Below are positions 1 to 10,708 of a DNA stretch of 64,000 nucleotides, piece by piece (position 1 is the first letter of the stretch; each line of letters starts with the position of its first letter). The position numbers and the translations under genes were made by a program. The stretch comes from Desertivibrio insolitus. Its GTDB lineage: Bacteria; Actinomycetota; Actinomycetes; Actinomycetales; Microbacteriaceae. The notes under the pieces are model-generated. The model was not told where the DNA came from and ran no database searches. It saw nothing but the letters and a program-made list of their open reading frames with translations. The stretch covers positions 62,001 to 126,000 of the forward strand of contig NZ_JAFIQW010000005.1 of assembly GCF_017355965.1 (NCBI RefSeq), read 5' to 3'.

Positions 1-2192
1 TCGAGGCCGATCGGCAGGCGGGTCGCCACGGTGTAGGCGCCGCCGCGGTCGAACGCGATGACGTGCGGGGCGCGCTCGCCGAAGGCGGGCAGCGGGGCGT
101 ACCGGGTGAAGAGCTCGGGGCGGTCCCGTCGCAGGCGCAGCGCCTTCGTCGTGACGAGCAGCTTCGCCGCGCCGGTCTCGTCGATCGGCGGGATCGCGCC
201 GTCGTGCACGGCCTGCAGGTAGAGACGCCGCAGCGGGAAGTCGACCGGCCGGCGGTTGTCGGGGTCGACGAGGGACGTCTCCCACAGCTCGCTGCCCTGG
301 TACACGTCCGGCACGCCCGGCGCCGTCAGTTGGATGAGCTTCGCCGCGAGCGAGTTCGACCAGCCGGGCTGCTCGACCCGCGCGACGACGTCGGCGACGA
401 TGCGGCTCGTCTCCTCGTCGTCGAACACAGCGTCGACGAGCGCGTGCATGCGCCCCTCGAACTCCTCGTTCGGCTCCGTCCACGTCGTCGAGGTCCCGGC
501 CTCGCGGGAGGCCTTCTCGGCGTACGCGTGCAGGCGCTCGCGCGAGGCGGGCCACGCGCCGACGATCGCCTCCCAGAGCAGATTCTCGAACGGGCCGTCG
601 CCGAGCGGGTGACGCTCGCGCAGCTGCGAGAGCGTCGCGTCCCATTCATCCGGGATCTCGGCGAGCACGTTGATGCGCGCCCGCACGTCCTCGCCGCGCT
701 TGGTGTCGTGCGTCGAGAGCGTCGTGAGCGAGGCGGGGAAGAGCGCCTGGCGGGTCTCCTGGCGGGAGTGGAACTCGGCGCGGCCGATCGCGAACTCTGC
801 CGGGTCGGCGCCGACCTCGTTGAGGCTGGTGAGCCGGCTGTAGCGGTAGAACGCGGTGTCCTCCACGCCCTTGGCCATGACCATGCCGCTGGTCTGCTGG
901 AAGCGCTGCGAGACCGCCGTCCTGGGGTTCTTCAGAGCGGGCAGCAGGCGATTGATCGCGCCCGAGAGCTCGGGACGGAGGGCCGTCGCGAGTCGTACGG
1001 CCTCGTCGAGGTGCTCTTCGCCGAGCGGCAGGTAGGAGCGGTAGACGGGGAAGCAGGCGAGCAGCTCGGCGAGGGCGTCGGCGAGCTCGCCGGACTCCTC
1101 CGGCGTCTCGGGCAGCTCGCTCTCGCTCGCGCCCGTCTCCTCGCGCAGGAAGTCGCGCTCGAGGCGGAGCACCTCGCTGCGCAGGATGCCGTCGGCGATC
1201 GCGCGCTTCGTGCCGTGGATCAGCTCGGCCCAGTCGACGGCGCTCTCGCGGCCCCGGAGGCGCGCGTCGAGGGCGTCGAGGGCGAGCCGCCCCTTCGGGT
1301 CGACGAGCACCCGGTCGACGTCGGCGAGGGCGTCGTAGCCGGTGGTCCCGGCGGTCGCCCACGCCGTGGGCAGCTGCTCGCCGGACTCGAGGATCTTCTC
1401 CACGAGCACGTACGCGTCGCTCGTCGCCTCGGCGAGGTCGTCGAGGTACTGGCCCGGGTCGAACAGGCCGTCCGGATGGTCGACCCGCAGGCCGTCGACG
1501 TAGCCCTCGCGCACCCAGCGGATGATCTCGCGGTGCGACTCCTCGAACACCCACGGCAGCTCGACGCGGATCGCGGCGAGGGTCGACACGGCGAAGAAGC
1601 GCCGGTAGTTCAGATCGGCGTCGGCGCGGCGCCAGTGCACGAGCTCGTAGTTCTGGCGGGAGTGCACCGTCCTGGCATCCGCCCCGTCGTCGGCCGTGCC
1701 GGGCGCGAGCGGGAAGCGGTTGTCGTAGTAGCGCAGCTCGCCGTCGACGACCTCGAGCTTGTCGAGGTCGTCCTCGCTGCCGAGCACCGGGATGCGCACC
1801 TTGCCGCCGCCGAACTCCCAGTCGACGTCGAACGCCTCCGCGTAGCGCGACTGCCGTCCGTGGGTCAGCAGGTCCCACCACCAGCCGTTCTGGTGCGGCG
1901 TCGCGACGCCCATGTGGTTGGGCACGATGTCGACGAGCACGCCGAGACCGAGCAGGTGCGCTCGGTCGGCGACGGTCTCGAGGCCGACGGCGCCGCCGCG
2001 GGTCGGGTCGACCTGCGAGTGGTCGGTGACGTCGTAGCCGTGGTCGCTGCCCTGCTCCGCCGTCAGGAGCGGGGAGAGGTAGACCCAGTCCGCGCCGAGG
2101 TCGCGGATGTACTCCGCGACGTCGGCGGCGGCGAAGAGGTCGAAGCTCTCCCGCACCTGCAAACGGTAGGTCGAGATCGGGATGCGCGACAT
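1..2192 (-). CDS. treY: Maltooligosyl trehalose synthase, 3' end cut by window
   Basis: Cytoplasmic GH13 enzyme that isomerises the reducing-end alpha-1,4 bond of maltodextrins to alpha,alpha-1,1, the first step of the TreY-TreZ trehalose route. The protein opens [12 protein letters not shown], a typical TreY beginning. GH13 signatures are visible in order: VDIVPNHM (region I), GLRVDHPDG (region II with the nucleophile Asp), LVEKIL (acid/base Glu) and [11 protein letters not shown] (region IV). About 730 residues are seen and the C-terminus lies beyond the left edge. The ATG at 2192 follows the glgX stop by one base, so the two are almost certainly translationally coupled. By analogy with other Actinobacteria, treZ is expected next, outside the window. 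Confidence 0.95.
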   Translation of the reverse strand, partial: MSRIPISTYRLQVRESFDLFAAADVAEYIRDLGADWVYLSPLLTAEQGSDHGYDVTDHSQVDPTRGGAVGLETVADRAHLLGLGVLVDIVPNHMGVATPHQNGWWWDLLTHGRQSRYAEAFDVDWEFGGGKVRIPVLGSEDDLDKLEVVDGELRYYDNRFPLAPGTADDGADARTVHSRQNYELVHWRRADADLNYRRFFAVSTLAAIRVELPWVFEESHREIIRWVREGYVDGLRVDHPDGLFDPGQYLDDLAEATSDAYVLVEKILESGEQLPTAWATAGTTGYDALADVDRVLVDPKGRLALDALDARLRGRESAVDWAELIHGTKRAIADGILRSEVLRLERDFLREETGASESELPETPEESGELADALAELLACFPVYRSYLPLGEEHLDEAVRLATALRPELSGAINRLLPALKNPRTAVSQRFQQTSGMVMAKGVEDTAFYRYSRLTSLNEVGADPAEFAIGRAEFHSRQETRQALFPASLTTLSTHDTKRGEDVRARINVLAEIPDEWDATLSQLRERHPLGDGPFENLLWEAIVGAWPASRERLHAYAEKASREAGTSTTWTEPNEEFEGRMHALVDAVFDDEETSRIVADVVARVEQPGWSNSLAAKLIQLTAPGVPDVYQGSELWETSLVDPDNRRPVDFPLRRLYLQAVHDGAIPPIDETGAAKLLVTTKALRLRRDRPELFTRYAPLPAFGERAPHVIAFDRGGAYTVATRLPIGL

Positions 2193-2193
2193 G

Positions 2194-4404
<2,211 letters not shown>

Positions 4405-4484
4405 TGCTAGGTACCTCCGTTGGGGGATTTTTCTCAACGTAGCGAGAGGAACCTGAGAGGCATCCTCTGAGACCCCCATACCCG

Positions 4485-5408
4485 TCAGCGCACCTGGGGA
4501 ACCACTTCTTGCGCGATGAATTCCAGGTGGTCCAGATCGGCGAGATCCATCACCTGGAAGTACACGCGGGTGATGCCCATCTCCTTGAAGGTCCCGATCT
4601 TGTCGACGACCTCGCTCGCGGTGCCGCCGAAGCCGCCGTGCCGCACGTCCTCGGGGGTCGTGCCGGTCGCATCGGCGCGCCGCCGAACCGTCGCCTCGTC
4701 CGCGCCCGTGACCGTCGTGCCCGCGACGGAGTACTTGATGGATGCCGCGTCGCGACCGGCCTCCGCCACCGCCGCCTTGGTGCGGCCGAGCTTGGCCTCG
4801 ACGTCGGCGACCGTCGCGAAGCCCGCGTTGTACTCGGTGGCGTACTTCGCGGCGAGTGCCGGGGTCTTCTTCGGTCCGCCGCCCCCGACGATGAGCGGCA
4901 CGGGGGACTGCACGGGCTTCGGCAGGGCCGGAGCGTCCTCGAGGGTGTAGTGCTCGCCGGAGTACGAGAACGTCTCGCCGAGCGGCGTCGAGAGCAGGCC
5001 GCTGACGATCGCGAGCTGCTCCTCGAGCAGCCCGAAGCGCTTCGCCGGGAACGGGATGCCGTACGCGCGGTGCTCCTGCTCGTACCACCCGGTGCCGAGC
5101 CCGAGCTCGACCCGGCCACCGGACATCTGGTCCACCTGGGCGACCTGGATCGCGAGGATGCCGGGGTAGCGATAGGTCGCGCTCGAGACGAGGGTGCCGA
5201 GACGCACTCGCTTCGTCTCGCGGGCCAGGGCGGCGAGCGTGGTCCAGGCATCCGTCGGCCCGGGCAGGCCGTCGCCGTCGCCCATCACGAGGTAGTGGTC
5301 GCTGCGGAACCAGCCGTCGAAGCCGAGATCCTCGGCGGCCTGCGCCGTGGCGAGGAGGGTGTCGTAGCTCGCGCCCTGCTGGGGCTCGGTGAAGATGCAG
5401 AACTCCAT
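4485..5408 (-). CDS. LLM class flavin/F420-dependent oxidoreductase
   Basis: Luciferase-like monooxygenase fold (307 aa), probably an F420-dependent oxidoreductase; substrate unknown. The sequence begins MEFCIFTEPQQG and shows the barrel features GFDGWFRSDHYL, GGRVELGLGTGWYEQEH (a typical F420/FMN-site stretch) and VPLIVGGGGPKKTPALAAKYATEYN. The ATG at 5408 is preceded after six bases by TAGGCT (complement of 5415-5420), a good -10 box, so the transcript is probably leaderless. It ends 80 bp before glgX on the same strand and may share its transcript. It is divergent from the TPP-riboswitch operon. Confidence 0.88.
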   Translation of the reverse strand: MEFCIFTEPQQGASYDTLLATAQAAEDLGFDGWFRSDHYLVMGDGDGLPGPTDAWTTLAALARETKRVRLGTLVSSATYRYPGILAIQVAQVDQMSGGRVELGLGTGWYEQEHRAYGIPFPAKRFGLLEEQLAIVSGLLSTPLGETFSYSGEHYTLEDAPALPKPVQSPVPLIVGGGGPKKTPALAAKYATEYNAGFATVADVEAKLGRTKAAVAEAGRDAASIKYSVAGTTVTGADEATVRRRADATGTTPEDVRHGGFGGTASEVVDKIGTFKEMGITRVYFQVMDLADLDHLEFIAQEVVPQVR

Positions 5409-5430
5409 CCTTCGAGCCTATGCTGGGCGA

Positions 5431-5564
5431 CACCACGGGAGTCCGGTGAGCCGGGCTGAGAGGAAGGTTCTCAACCTTCGACCGTCGAACCTGATCTGGG
5501 TCATGCCAGCGCAGGGAGGACCTCTACCCGTGCCCTTCCATTTCGCATCCACGAAAGGGGCACG
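5431..5564 (+). promoter_or_regulatory. TPP (THI-box) riboswitch with translational expression platform
   Basis: The aptamer spans about 5431-5521. Conserved THI-box pieces are CGGGAGTCCGG, GGGCTGAGAGG (about 5453-5463), ACCTGATCTGGGTCATGCC and CAGCGCAGGGAGG. Downstream, CGTGCCC (5529-5535) pairs with GGGCACG (5558-5564), with an inner TTTCG/CGAAA stem (5541-5545 with 5552-5556). This hairpin buries AAAGGGG (5554-5560), the ribosome site of the GTG at 5571. Known riboswitch behaviour implies that bound thiamine pyrophosphate lowers translation of ykoE; which structure forms in each state is inference. Confidence 0.95.
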
Positions 5565-5570
5565 ATCTTC

Positions 5571-6197
5571 GTGACCACCACCGCCGCCCCCACGGGCACC
5601 CGCCGTCCCGCCTCCACCCGCTGGCGTGTCGTCGACATCGTCACCGCGAGCGTGCTGGGCGTCGCCCTCGGGCTCGTCTTCATCCTCTGGAACGCCGCCG
5701 GCACCCCGCTGCGCGACGCGCTCGGCGCGGTCGTCCCGGGCCTCAGCGCCCTGCTCGCCGGAATCTGGCTCCTGCCCGCCGTGCTCGGCGCCCTCGTCAT
5801 CCGCAAACCCGGCGCCGCGCTCTACACCGAGCTGCTCGCCGCGACCGTCTCGGTGCTGATCGTGCCGAACGAGTGGGGCTGGTGGACGATCGAGGCCGGC
5901 CTCGTGCAGGGCATCGGCGCGGAGCTCGTGTTCGCGCTCTTCCTCTACCGCCGCTGGGGCCTCGTGCCGGCGCTGCTCGCCGGCGCGGGCGCAGGTCTCG
6001 CCATGGCGGTCAACGACCTCGTCGTCTGGTACGCCTCGTCGCTCACCCCGCTGTTCGGCGTCGTCTACACGATCAGCTCGATCGTCACGGGCGTCGTGCT
6101 CGCCGGACTACTGGGCTGGGCGCTCGTGCGCGCCCTCGCCCGCACCGGAGCCCTCTCGCGCTTCGCCGCCGGGCGCGAGCACGGCGAACGGGTCTGA
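5571..6197 (+). CDS. ykoE: ECF transporter substrate-binding (S) component for a thiamine precursor, YkoE
   Basis: Membrane S-component (208 aa) of an ECF importer; YkoE-type proteins are assigned to hydroxymethylpyrimidine or a related thiamine precursor. Five to six hydrophobic segments are visible (for example about residues 24-42, 52-72, 80-100, 106-125, 130-150 and 160-182), and the family-like stretch PNEWGWWTIEAGLVQGIGAE is present. The GTG start lies 10 bases after an AAAGGGG site held in the TPP riboswitch hairpin. The stop overlaps the next gene, and the order S component, double ATPase, T component is the standard ykoEDC arrangement. Confidence 0.92.
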   Translation: MTTTAAPTGTRRPASTRWRVVDIVTASVLGVALGLVFILWNAAGTPLRDALGAVVPGLSALLAGIWLLPAVLGALVIRKPGAALYTELLAATVSVLIVPNEWGWWTIEAGLVQGIGAELVFALFLYRRWGLVPALLAGAGAGLAMAVNDLVVWYASSLTPLFGVVYTISSIVTGVVLAGLLGWALVRALARTGALSRFAAGREHGERV

Positions 6198-7666
6198 CCC
6201 TGTCCATCCCCGCCGCCCCGGCCCCCGGCGCCCGCGTCGAACTGCGGGGCTGGGGCTGGCGGCACGCTACCCGGCGCGACTTCGCCGTCTCCGGGATCGA
6301 CCTCGTGATCGAGCCGGGGGAGCGGGTGCTGCTGCTCGGGGCATCCGGGTCGGGCAAGTCGACCCTTCTGCACGGCATCGCCGGCCTGCTCGGCGGTTCG
6401 GACGAGGGGGAGGAGCAGGGCTCGGTGTCGGTCGACGGCCGGCACCCCGCGGATGCCCGCGAGCGCATCGGCCTCGTGCTGCAGGACCCCGACACGCAGG
6501 CGGTGCTCGCGAGGGTCGGTGACGACGTCGCGTTCGGTCTCGAGAACCTCGGCACGCCGCCGGCCGAGATCGGGCCGCGCGTCACCGCCGCGCTCGCCGC
6601 GGTCGGCCTCGACGTGCCGCTCGACCGCTCGACCTCCGCCCTCTCCGGAGGACAGAAGCAGCGCCTCGCGCTCGCCGGCGTGCTCGCGATGGAGCCGGGA
6701 CTGCTGCTGCTCGACGAGCCGACGGCGAATCTCGACCCCGACGGGGTCGCCGAGGTGCGCGACGCGCTCGAGCGGATCGCGGGGGAGCGCACCGTCGTCG
6801 TCGTGGAACACCGCGTCGCCACCTGGTGGGATTTCGTCGACCGCGTCGTCGTGCTCGGCGCGGACGGGGTGATCGCCGACGGCCGCCCCGCCGACGTGCT
6901 CGCCCGGCACGGCGCGCGGCTCGACGCCGCCGGGGTCTGGGTGCCCGGCGCACAGCTGCCCGCGCCGCTCCTCCGCTCGGAGGACGGTGCCGTGCTGCTC
7001 TCCGCGAGCGACCTCGCGGTCGGGCGCGAGCGCGCACACCCCGTCGCGCGGGGGATCGCGCTCGACGTGCGCCGGGGCGCCGCGCTCGCGATCACCGGAC
7101 CGAATGGGGCCGGCAAATCGACGCTCGCGCTGACGCTCGCGGGGCTGCTCGCCCCGCGGGGCGGGCAGCTGGAGGCATCCGCCGCTCTCCGGCAGGGCCT
7201 CGCCTCCGCCGAGCCCGTGCGCTGGCGCTCCCGCGACCTGCTGACCCGGATCGGCACGGTGTTCCAGAGCCCAGAGCATCAGTTCCTCACCGGCTCCGTG
7301 CAGGCCGAGCTCGAACTGGGGCCCCGCGCGCTCGGTCTGCGGGGTGCCGCCCTCGCCGCCGTCGTCGATCCGCTCCTCGAACGCCTGCGGCTCGGCAGGC
7401 TCGCGAAGGCGAACCCGCACACCCTCTCGGGCGGTGAGAAGCGGCGGCTCTCGGTCGCCACGGTGCTCGCGACCTCGCCCTCGGTGATCGTGCTGGACGA
7501 GCCGACGTTCGGTCAGGACGCCCGCACCTGGCGCGAGCTGATCGCCCTGCTGGGCGAGCAGCTCGACGCCGGTCGCGCGATCCTCGCCGTGACCCACGAC
7601 CCCGCCGTGGTCGAGGGTCTCGGCGCCGCCGAGCACCGCCTGGGCCGCACCCGGGAGGCGGCGTGA
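6194..7666 (+). CDS. ykoD: ECF transporter double ATPase, YkoD, with non-canonical start
   Basis: Fused pair of ABC ATPase domains that energise the ECF importer. Domain 1 has LLGASGSGKST, LSGGQKQRLALAG and LLLDEPTANLD. Domain 2 has GPNGAGKSTLAL, LSGGEKRRLSVA and VIVLDEPTFGQD. The beginning is odd: no ATG, GTG or TTG occurs in frame near the expected N-terminus, and the first internal GTG would remove the first beta strands. The CTG at 6194 overlaps the ykoE stop as CTGA, mirroring the usual ATGA/GTGA coupling; CTG 6200 is the alternative. About 490 aa from 6194. The stop overlaps ykoC by four bases. Confidence 0.9.
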   Translation: MTLSIPAAPAPGARVELRGWGWRHATRRDFAVSGIDLVIEPGERVLLLGASGSGKSTLLHGIAGLLGGSDEGEEQGSVSVDGRHPADARERIGLVLQDPDTQAVLARVGDDVAFGLENLGTPPAEIGPRVTAALAAVGLDVPLDRSTSALSGGQKQRLALAGVLAMEPGLLLLDEPTANLDPDGVAEVRDALERIAGERTVVVVEHRVATWWDFVDRVVVLGADGVIADGRPADVLARHGARLDAAGVWVPGAQLPAPLLRSEDGAVLLSASDLAVGRERAHPVARGIALDVRRGAALAITGPNGAGKSTLALTLAGLLAPRGGQLEASAALRQGLASAEPVRWRSRDLLTRIGTVFQSPEHQFLTGSVQAELELGPRALGLRGAALAAVVDPLLERLRLGRLAKANPHTLSGGEKRRLSVATVLATSPSVIVLDEPTFGQDARTWRELIALLGEQLDAGRAILAVTHDPAVVEGLGAAEHRLGRTREAA

Positions 7667-8463
7667 CGACCCTCCTCGCCCCAGTGCGCGGAGACCGCGT
7701 CGTGCATCGCATCAACCCGGTCGCGAAGATCGCCGCGTCCGCCGTCATCGGCCTCGCGCTGCTCATCACGATCGACCCCGTCTCCGCGTCGACGGCCCTC
7801 GCCTGCGTGCTGCTCCTGCTGCCCTTCGCCGGCGTGCCGTGGCGGGCGCTGCTCGTGCGGCTCGTGCCGATCCTCGTCGCGGCCCCGCTGACGGCGCTGA
7901 CGATCGCCCTGTACGGTGCACCGTCGGGGGAGGTCCACTTCCGCTTCCTGCTCATCACCGTCAGCGACGGGTCGCTCGCCCTCGCGCTCGCCGCCCTGCT
8001 GAGGGTGCTCGCCATCGGCATCCCCGCGACCCTCCTCGTCGCGACCGTCGACACGACCGACCTCGCGGACGGCCTCGCGCAGACGTGGCGCCTGCCGGCC
8101 CGGTTCGTGCTCGGCGGACTGGCGGCCTTCCGGCTCGTCGGGCTGCTCGTCGAGGACTGGCGCGTGCTCGTCTCGGCGCGACGGGCGCGCGGGGTCGGCG
8201 ACGCGGGCGGACTGCTCGGGCGGTTGCGCTTCGTCGGCGGACTGGGGTTCTCTCTGCTGGTGTTCGCGATCCGGCGCGCCGGCGCGCTGTCCGTCGCCAT
8301 GGAGGCGCGGGGGTTCGGCAGCGGCACCCGGCGCACCTGGGCCCGGCAGGCCCGCTTCGGTCGTGCCGAGTGGGTGCTCGTCGGGATCGGCGTCGCGATC
8401 GCGGCGCTCTCGCTCGCGGCATCCGTGCTGACCGGCGCCTTCACGTTCATCGGCGCGCGGTGA
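7663..8463 (+). CDS. ykoC: ECF transporter T component, YkoC
   Basis: EcfT-type transmembrane coupling protein (266 aa) that links the S component to the ATPases. It has several hydrophobic segments, and the coupling region reads SARRARGVGDAG, followed by AMEARGFGSGTRRTW; the A-R-G signatures are characteristic of EcfT coupling helices. The GTG at 7663 overlaps the ykoD stop (GTGA), and its own stop overlaps the next gene in the same way, so all four genes form one coupled operon under the TPP riboswitch. Confidence 0.9.
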   Translation: MTTLLAPVRGDRVVHRINPVAKIAASAVIGLALLITIDPVSASTALACVLLLLPFAGVPWRALLVRLVPILVAAPLTALTIALYGAPSGEVHFRFLLITVSDGSLALALAALLRVLAIGIPATLLVATVDTTDLADGLAQTWRLPARFVLGGLAAFRLVGLLVEDWRVLVSARRARGVGDAGGLLGRLRFVGGLGFSLLVFAIRRAGALSVAMEARGFGSGTRRTWARQARFGRAEWVLVGIGVAIAALSLAASVLTGAFTFIGAR

Positions 8464-8984
8464 ATCTCGACGAGGCGGTACACACCGTCACCGACCGTGT
8501 CACGGGTCCGCGGCCCGTCGTGCTGATCGACGGCCGCTCGGGCTCGGGCAAGAGCACACTCGCGGCCGCGGTCGCGGCCGCGCTCGACGCCGACCTCGTG
8601 CGGCTCGACGACCTCTATCCCGGGTGGGACGGCCTCGAGGCGGGCAGCCGCGCCGTGTGGGAGGACCTGCTGCCGCACGGCCGCTGGCGCCCCTGGGACT
8701 GGCACGCCGCGCGGCACATGCCGGAGCGGCGGATCGATCCCGCGCGGCCGCTCGTCGTCGAGGGGTGTGGCGCCCTCAGCCGGTCGGCTCGGTCGCTGGC
8801 GACCCTCGGCGTGTGGATCGAGCTCGACGCGGCCGAACGGCACCGGAGGGCCATCGCCCGCGACGGCGAGAGCTACGAGCGCGAGTGGGACCGCTGGGCG
8901 GCGCAGGAGGACGCGTTCTACGCCCGTGAACGCTCGGACCTGCTGGCCGACGTCGTGGTCGACGGGCGCGACCTGCCGGTCTGA
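8460..8984 (+). CDS. Small P-loop kinase (uridine kinase-like fold) in the TPP-controlled operon
   Basis: Cytoplasmic P-loop NTPase of 174 aa. Walker A is GRSGSGKST (residues 25-33), followed by RLDDLYPGWDG, which resembles the substrate loop of uridine kinase-like enzymes, and a lid-like region RHRRAIARDGESYEREWDRW. It is close to proteins usually annotated only as ATP-binding or uridine kinase-like. The GTG at 8460 overlaps the ykoC stop by four bases, so it belongs to the thiamine-precursor operon. A role as kinase of the imported precursor is an attractive inference but nothing in the sequence proves it. Confidence 0.8.
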   Translation: MNLDEAVHTVTDRVTGPRPVVLIDGRSGSGKSTLAAAVAAALDADLVRLDDLYPGWDGLEAGSRAVWEDLLPHGRWRPWDWHAARHMPERRIDPARPLVVEGCGALSRSARSLATLGVWIELDAAERHRRAIARDGESYEREWDRWAAQEDAFYARERSDLLADVVVDGRDLPV

Positions 8985-9011
8985 CCGCTCGTTGCCCGCC
9001 GCTCTGCCGGG

Positions 9012-9371
9012 TCAGTCCCAGCCGAGCCGGTGCAGCTCCTCGTCGTCGATGCCGTAGAAGTGCGCGATCTCGTGCACGAGGGTGATGTGCACCTGGTCGC
9101 GCAGGTCGTCGAGGTCGTCGCTGTGCGCGAGGAGCGGCTCGCGGAAGAGCACGATGCGGTCGGGCAGCTCGCCGAAGCCGTACTGCCCGCGCTCGGTGAG
9201 CGCCACGCCCTCGTACACGCCGAGCAGGTCGAGGGTGCCGTCCTCGGGGCGGTCCTCCGTCACGAAGACGACGTTGTCGAGTCCCTCGACCATCTCGTCC
9301 GGCAGCGCGTCGAGTTCCTCGACGACGATGCGCTCGAACGCCTCGGCGTCGATCTCCGACAGGTCAGCCAT
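9012..9371 (-). CDS. Metallopeptidase family protein (zincin-like)
   Basis: Short actinobacterial zinc-protease-like protein (119 aa). The C-terminal half has TLVHEIAHFYGIDD, an HExxHxxGxxD metzincin-like motif that should bind zinc, after LPDRIVLFREPL, a stretch typical of this small family. Substrates are unknown. The ATG at 9371 is preceded after seven bases by TAGCCT (complement of 9379-9384), so a leaderless transcript is likely, although the gene lies only ten bases after a small upstream gene on the same strand and could also be read through. Confidence 0.88.
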   Translation of the reverse strand: MADLSEIDAEAFERIVVEELDALPDEMVEGLDNVVFVTEDRPEDGTLDLLGVYEGVALTERGQYGFGELPDRIVLFREPLLAHSDDLDDLRDQVHITLVHEIAHFYGIDDEELHRLGWD

Positions 9372-9381
9372 GCCGGAAAGG

Positions 9382-9552
9382 CTACTGGTCGCCCTCCTCG
9401 GGGTCGGCCAGCTCGTCCTCCTCGGGCTCGAACGTCGACTCCTCGCCGACGGTCACCGACAGACCGGTGTCGGACGAGGGGATGGTGCCCTCGCTGCCGA
9501 CGCCCTGGCCCTCCGAGTTCGGGTCCTCCGGGGTCTTCTTGTTCTCGCTCAT
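9382..9552 (-). CDS. Small acidic protein of unknown function
   Basis: A 56-residue frame begins MSENKKTPEDPN and ends with an acidic tail (FEPEEDELADPEEGDQ). About a third of its residues are Asp or Glu. No domain is recognised. Evidence that it is real: a strand-consistent frame with coding-like third-position GC, and tight spacing (ten bases) to the metallopeptidase gene downstream on the same strand. Its TAG stop is also the first half of the TAGCCT box assumed for that gene. Confidence 0.6.
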   Translation of the reverse strand: MSENKKTPEDPNSEGQGVGSEGTIPSSDTGLSVTVGEESTFEPEEDELADPEEGDQ

Positions 9553-9633
9553 GTTTCCACCGTCCCCGCGCAGCCTGGGAGGCGGCTCCAGGTGCGGGGA
9601 AGTCGCAGACAGGCGTGCACACGGAAAGGAAAA

Positions 9634-9656
9634 GGCCCGGTCACTAGGACCGGGCC
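9634..9656 (-). terminator. Rho-independent terminator of tRNA-His
   Basis: Perfect nine-base stem (GGCCCGGTC with GACCGGGCC) around a five-base loop. Read on the minus strand it is followed by TTTTCCTTT, placing it just after the 3' end of tRNA-His. Confidence 0.85.
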
Positions 9657-9658
9657 AT

Positions 9659-9735
9659 TGGGGTGAGTAACGGGGCTTGAACCCGCGACCTCCTGGACCA
9701 CAACCAGGCGCTCTACCGACTGAGCTATACCCACC
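9659..9735 (-). tRNA. tRNA-His (GTG)
   Basis: Cloverleaf on the minus strand. The anticodon loop TTGTGGT carries GTG for histidine. The acceptor arm GTGGGTA pairs with TACTCAC. An extra 5' G at 9735 pairs with C at 9662, the G-1:C73 pair specific to tRNA-His. CCA is encoded at 9661-9659. The neighbouring orn gene is a common actinobacterial pairing. Confidence 0.97.
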
Positions 9736-9772
9736 GCGGCGCGCGAACCTGCCGCGCGACTACGAGAGTCTA

Positions 9773-10393
9773 TTACAGCCGAGAGGCCCACACGTCCACG
9801 ACCGCCTTCGCGGCCGCCTGCGCGTCCTCACTCGTGGGTCCGGGCTCGGGCACGAACACCGCTCGGCGGTAGTAGTCGAGCTCGCGGATCGACTCGAGGA
9901 TGTCGGCGAGGGCGCGGTGGCCGCCGGCCTTCTGCGGCGCGTTGAAGTAGATGCGGGGGAACCAGCGGCGGGCGAGCTCCTTGATCGAGGAGACGTCGAT
10001 GCTGCGGTAGTGCAGGTGGTTGTCGACCCGAGGCATGTACTTCGCGAGGAAGGTGCGGTCGGTGCCGATCGTGTTGCCGGCGAGCGGCGCCTGACCGCCG
10101 GTGGGCACCCAGCGCAGGATGTATTCGAGCACCTCGAACTCGGCCTCGGCGAGGGTGACGCCGTTCGGGATCTGCTCGAGCAGACCGCTCTCGGTGTGCA
10201 TCTCCCGCACGAAGTCGCTCATGTTGTCGAGCGCCGTCTTGTCGGGGTTGATCACGATCGAGAAGCCCGGGTCGACGGGCACGAGGTCGAAGTCCGTGAC
10301 GACGACGGCGACCTCGACGAGCTCGTCGACGCCGATGTCGAGGCCCGTCATCTCGCAGTCGATCCAGACGAGACGGTCGGAAGAACTCGGCAT
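9773..10393 (-). CDS. orn: Oligoribonuclease
   Basis: DEDDh 3'-to-5' exoribonuclease (206 aa) that degrades di- to pentanucleotides to mononucleotides at the end of mRNA decay. Motifs: WIDCEMTGLD (ExoI, D and E metal ligands), LAGNTIGTDRTFL (ExoII) and GGHRALADILESI (ExoIII, H and D). The sequence is full length and typical. The ATG at 10393 lies six bases after TAGACT (complement of 10400-10405), consistent with a leaderless message. It sits immediately upstream of tRNA-His on the same strand. Confidence 0.97.
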   Translation of the reverse strand: MPSSSDRLVWIDCEMTGLDIGVDELVEVAVVVTDFDLVPVDPGFSIVINPDKTALDNMSDFVREMHTESGLLEQIPNGVTLAEAEFEVLEYILRWVPTGGQAPLAGNTIGTDRTFLAKYMPRVDNHLHYRSIDVSSIKELARRWFPRIYFNAPQKAGGHRALADILESIRELDYYRRAVFVPEPGPTSEDAQAAAKAVVDVWASRL

Positions 10394-10449
10394 TTCGCCA
10401 GTCTATGCCGCAGGGCGGACAACCCGATGGCGGCGGCTAGCCTGACCAC

Positions 10450-10665
10450 GTGGTCGCATTCGCCGTCGTGGTGCTCCTGCTCGGAGCGGTCTTCAACATC
10501 GTCGCCTGGCCCCAGTTCCTCCGCCGCGTCGCGAAGGACCCCAGGGCGACGGATGCCTCGGGCCGTCGCACCCGCTTCTACACCGTGCACCTCGTGCTCG
10601 TGACGATCGCGCTCGTGCTCGCGGCGCTCTCGGTCGTCGCGGCGGTGCTGCTGCTCGTCGGCTGA
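10450..10665 (+). CDS. Small two-helix membrane protein (SCO4848-like)
   Basis: 71-residue protein with two hydrophobic helices (about residues 2-20 and 44-69) joined by a basic loop (FLRRVAKDPRATDASGRRTR). It resembles the small actinobacterial membrane family named after SCO4848; the function is unknown and the family call is from general pattern only. GTG start at 10450 with TAGCCT six bases upstream (10438-10443), so it is probably leaderless. Divergent from orn. Confidence 0.65.
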   Translation: MVAFAVVVLLLGAVFNIVAWPQFLRRVAKDPRATDASGRRTRFYTVHLVLVTIALVLAALSVVAAVLLLVG

Positions 10666-10708
10666 CCCCCGCCGGAATAGCCCGCCCGGGGCATCCGTTC
10701 TCCTCGAG

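Noticed and set aside
4405-5436. N-terminal extension of glgX by about 340 residues in the open frame
   Set aside because: The extension is antisense-frame text overlapping the LLM oxidoreductase gene. A good ribosome site and the family N-terminus place the start at 4404.
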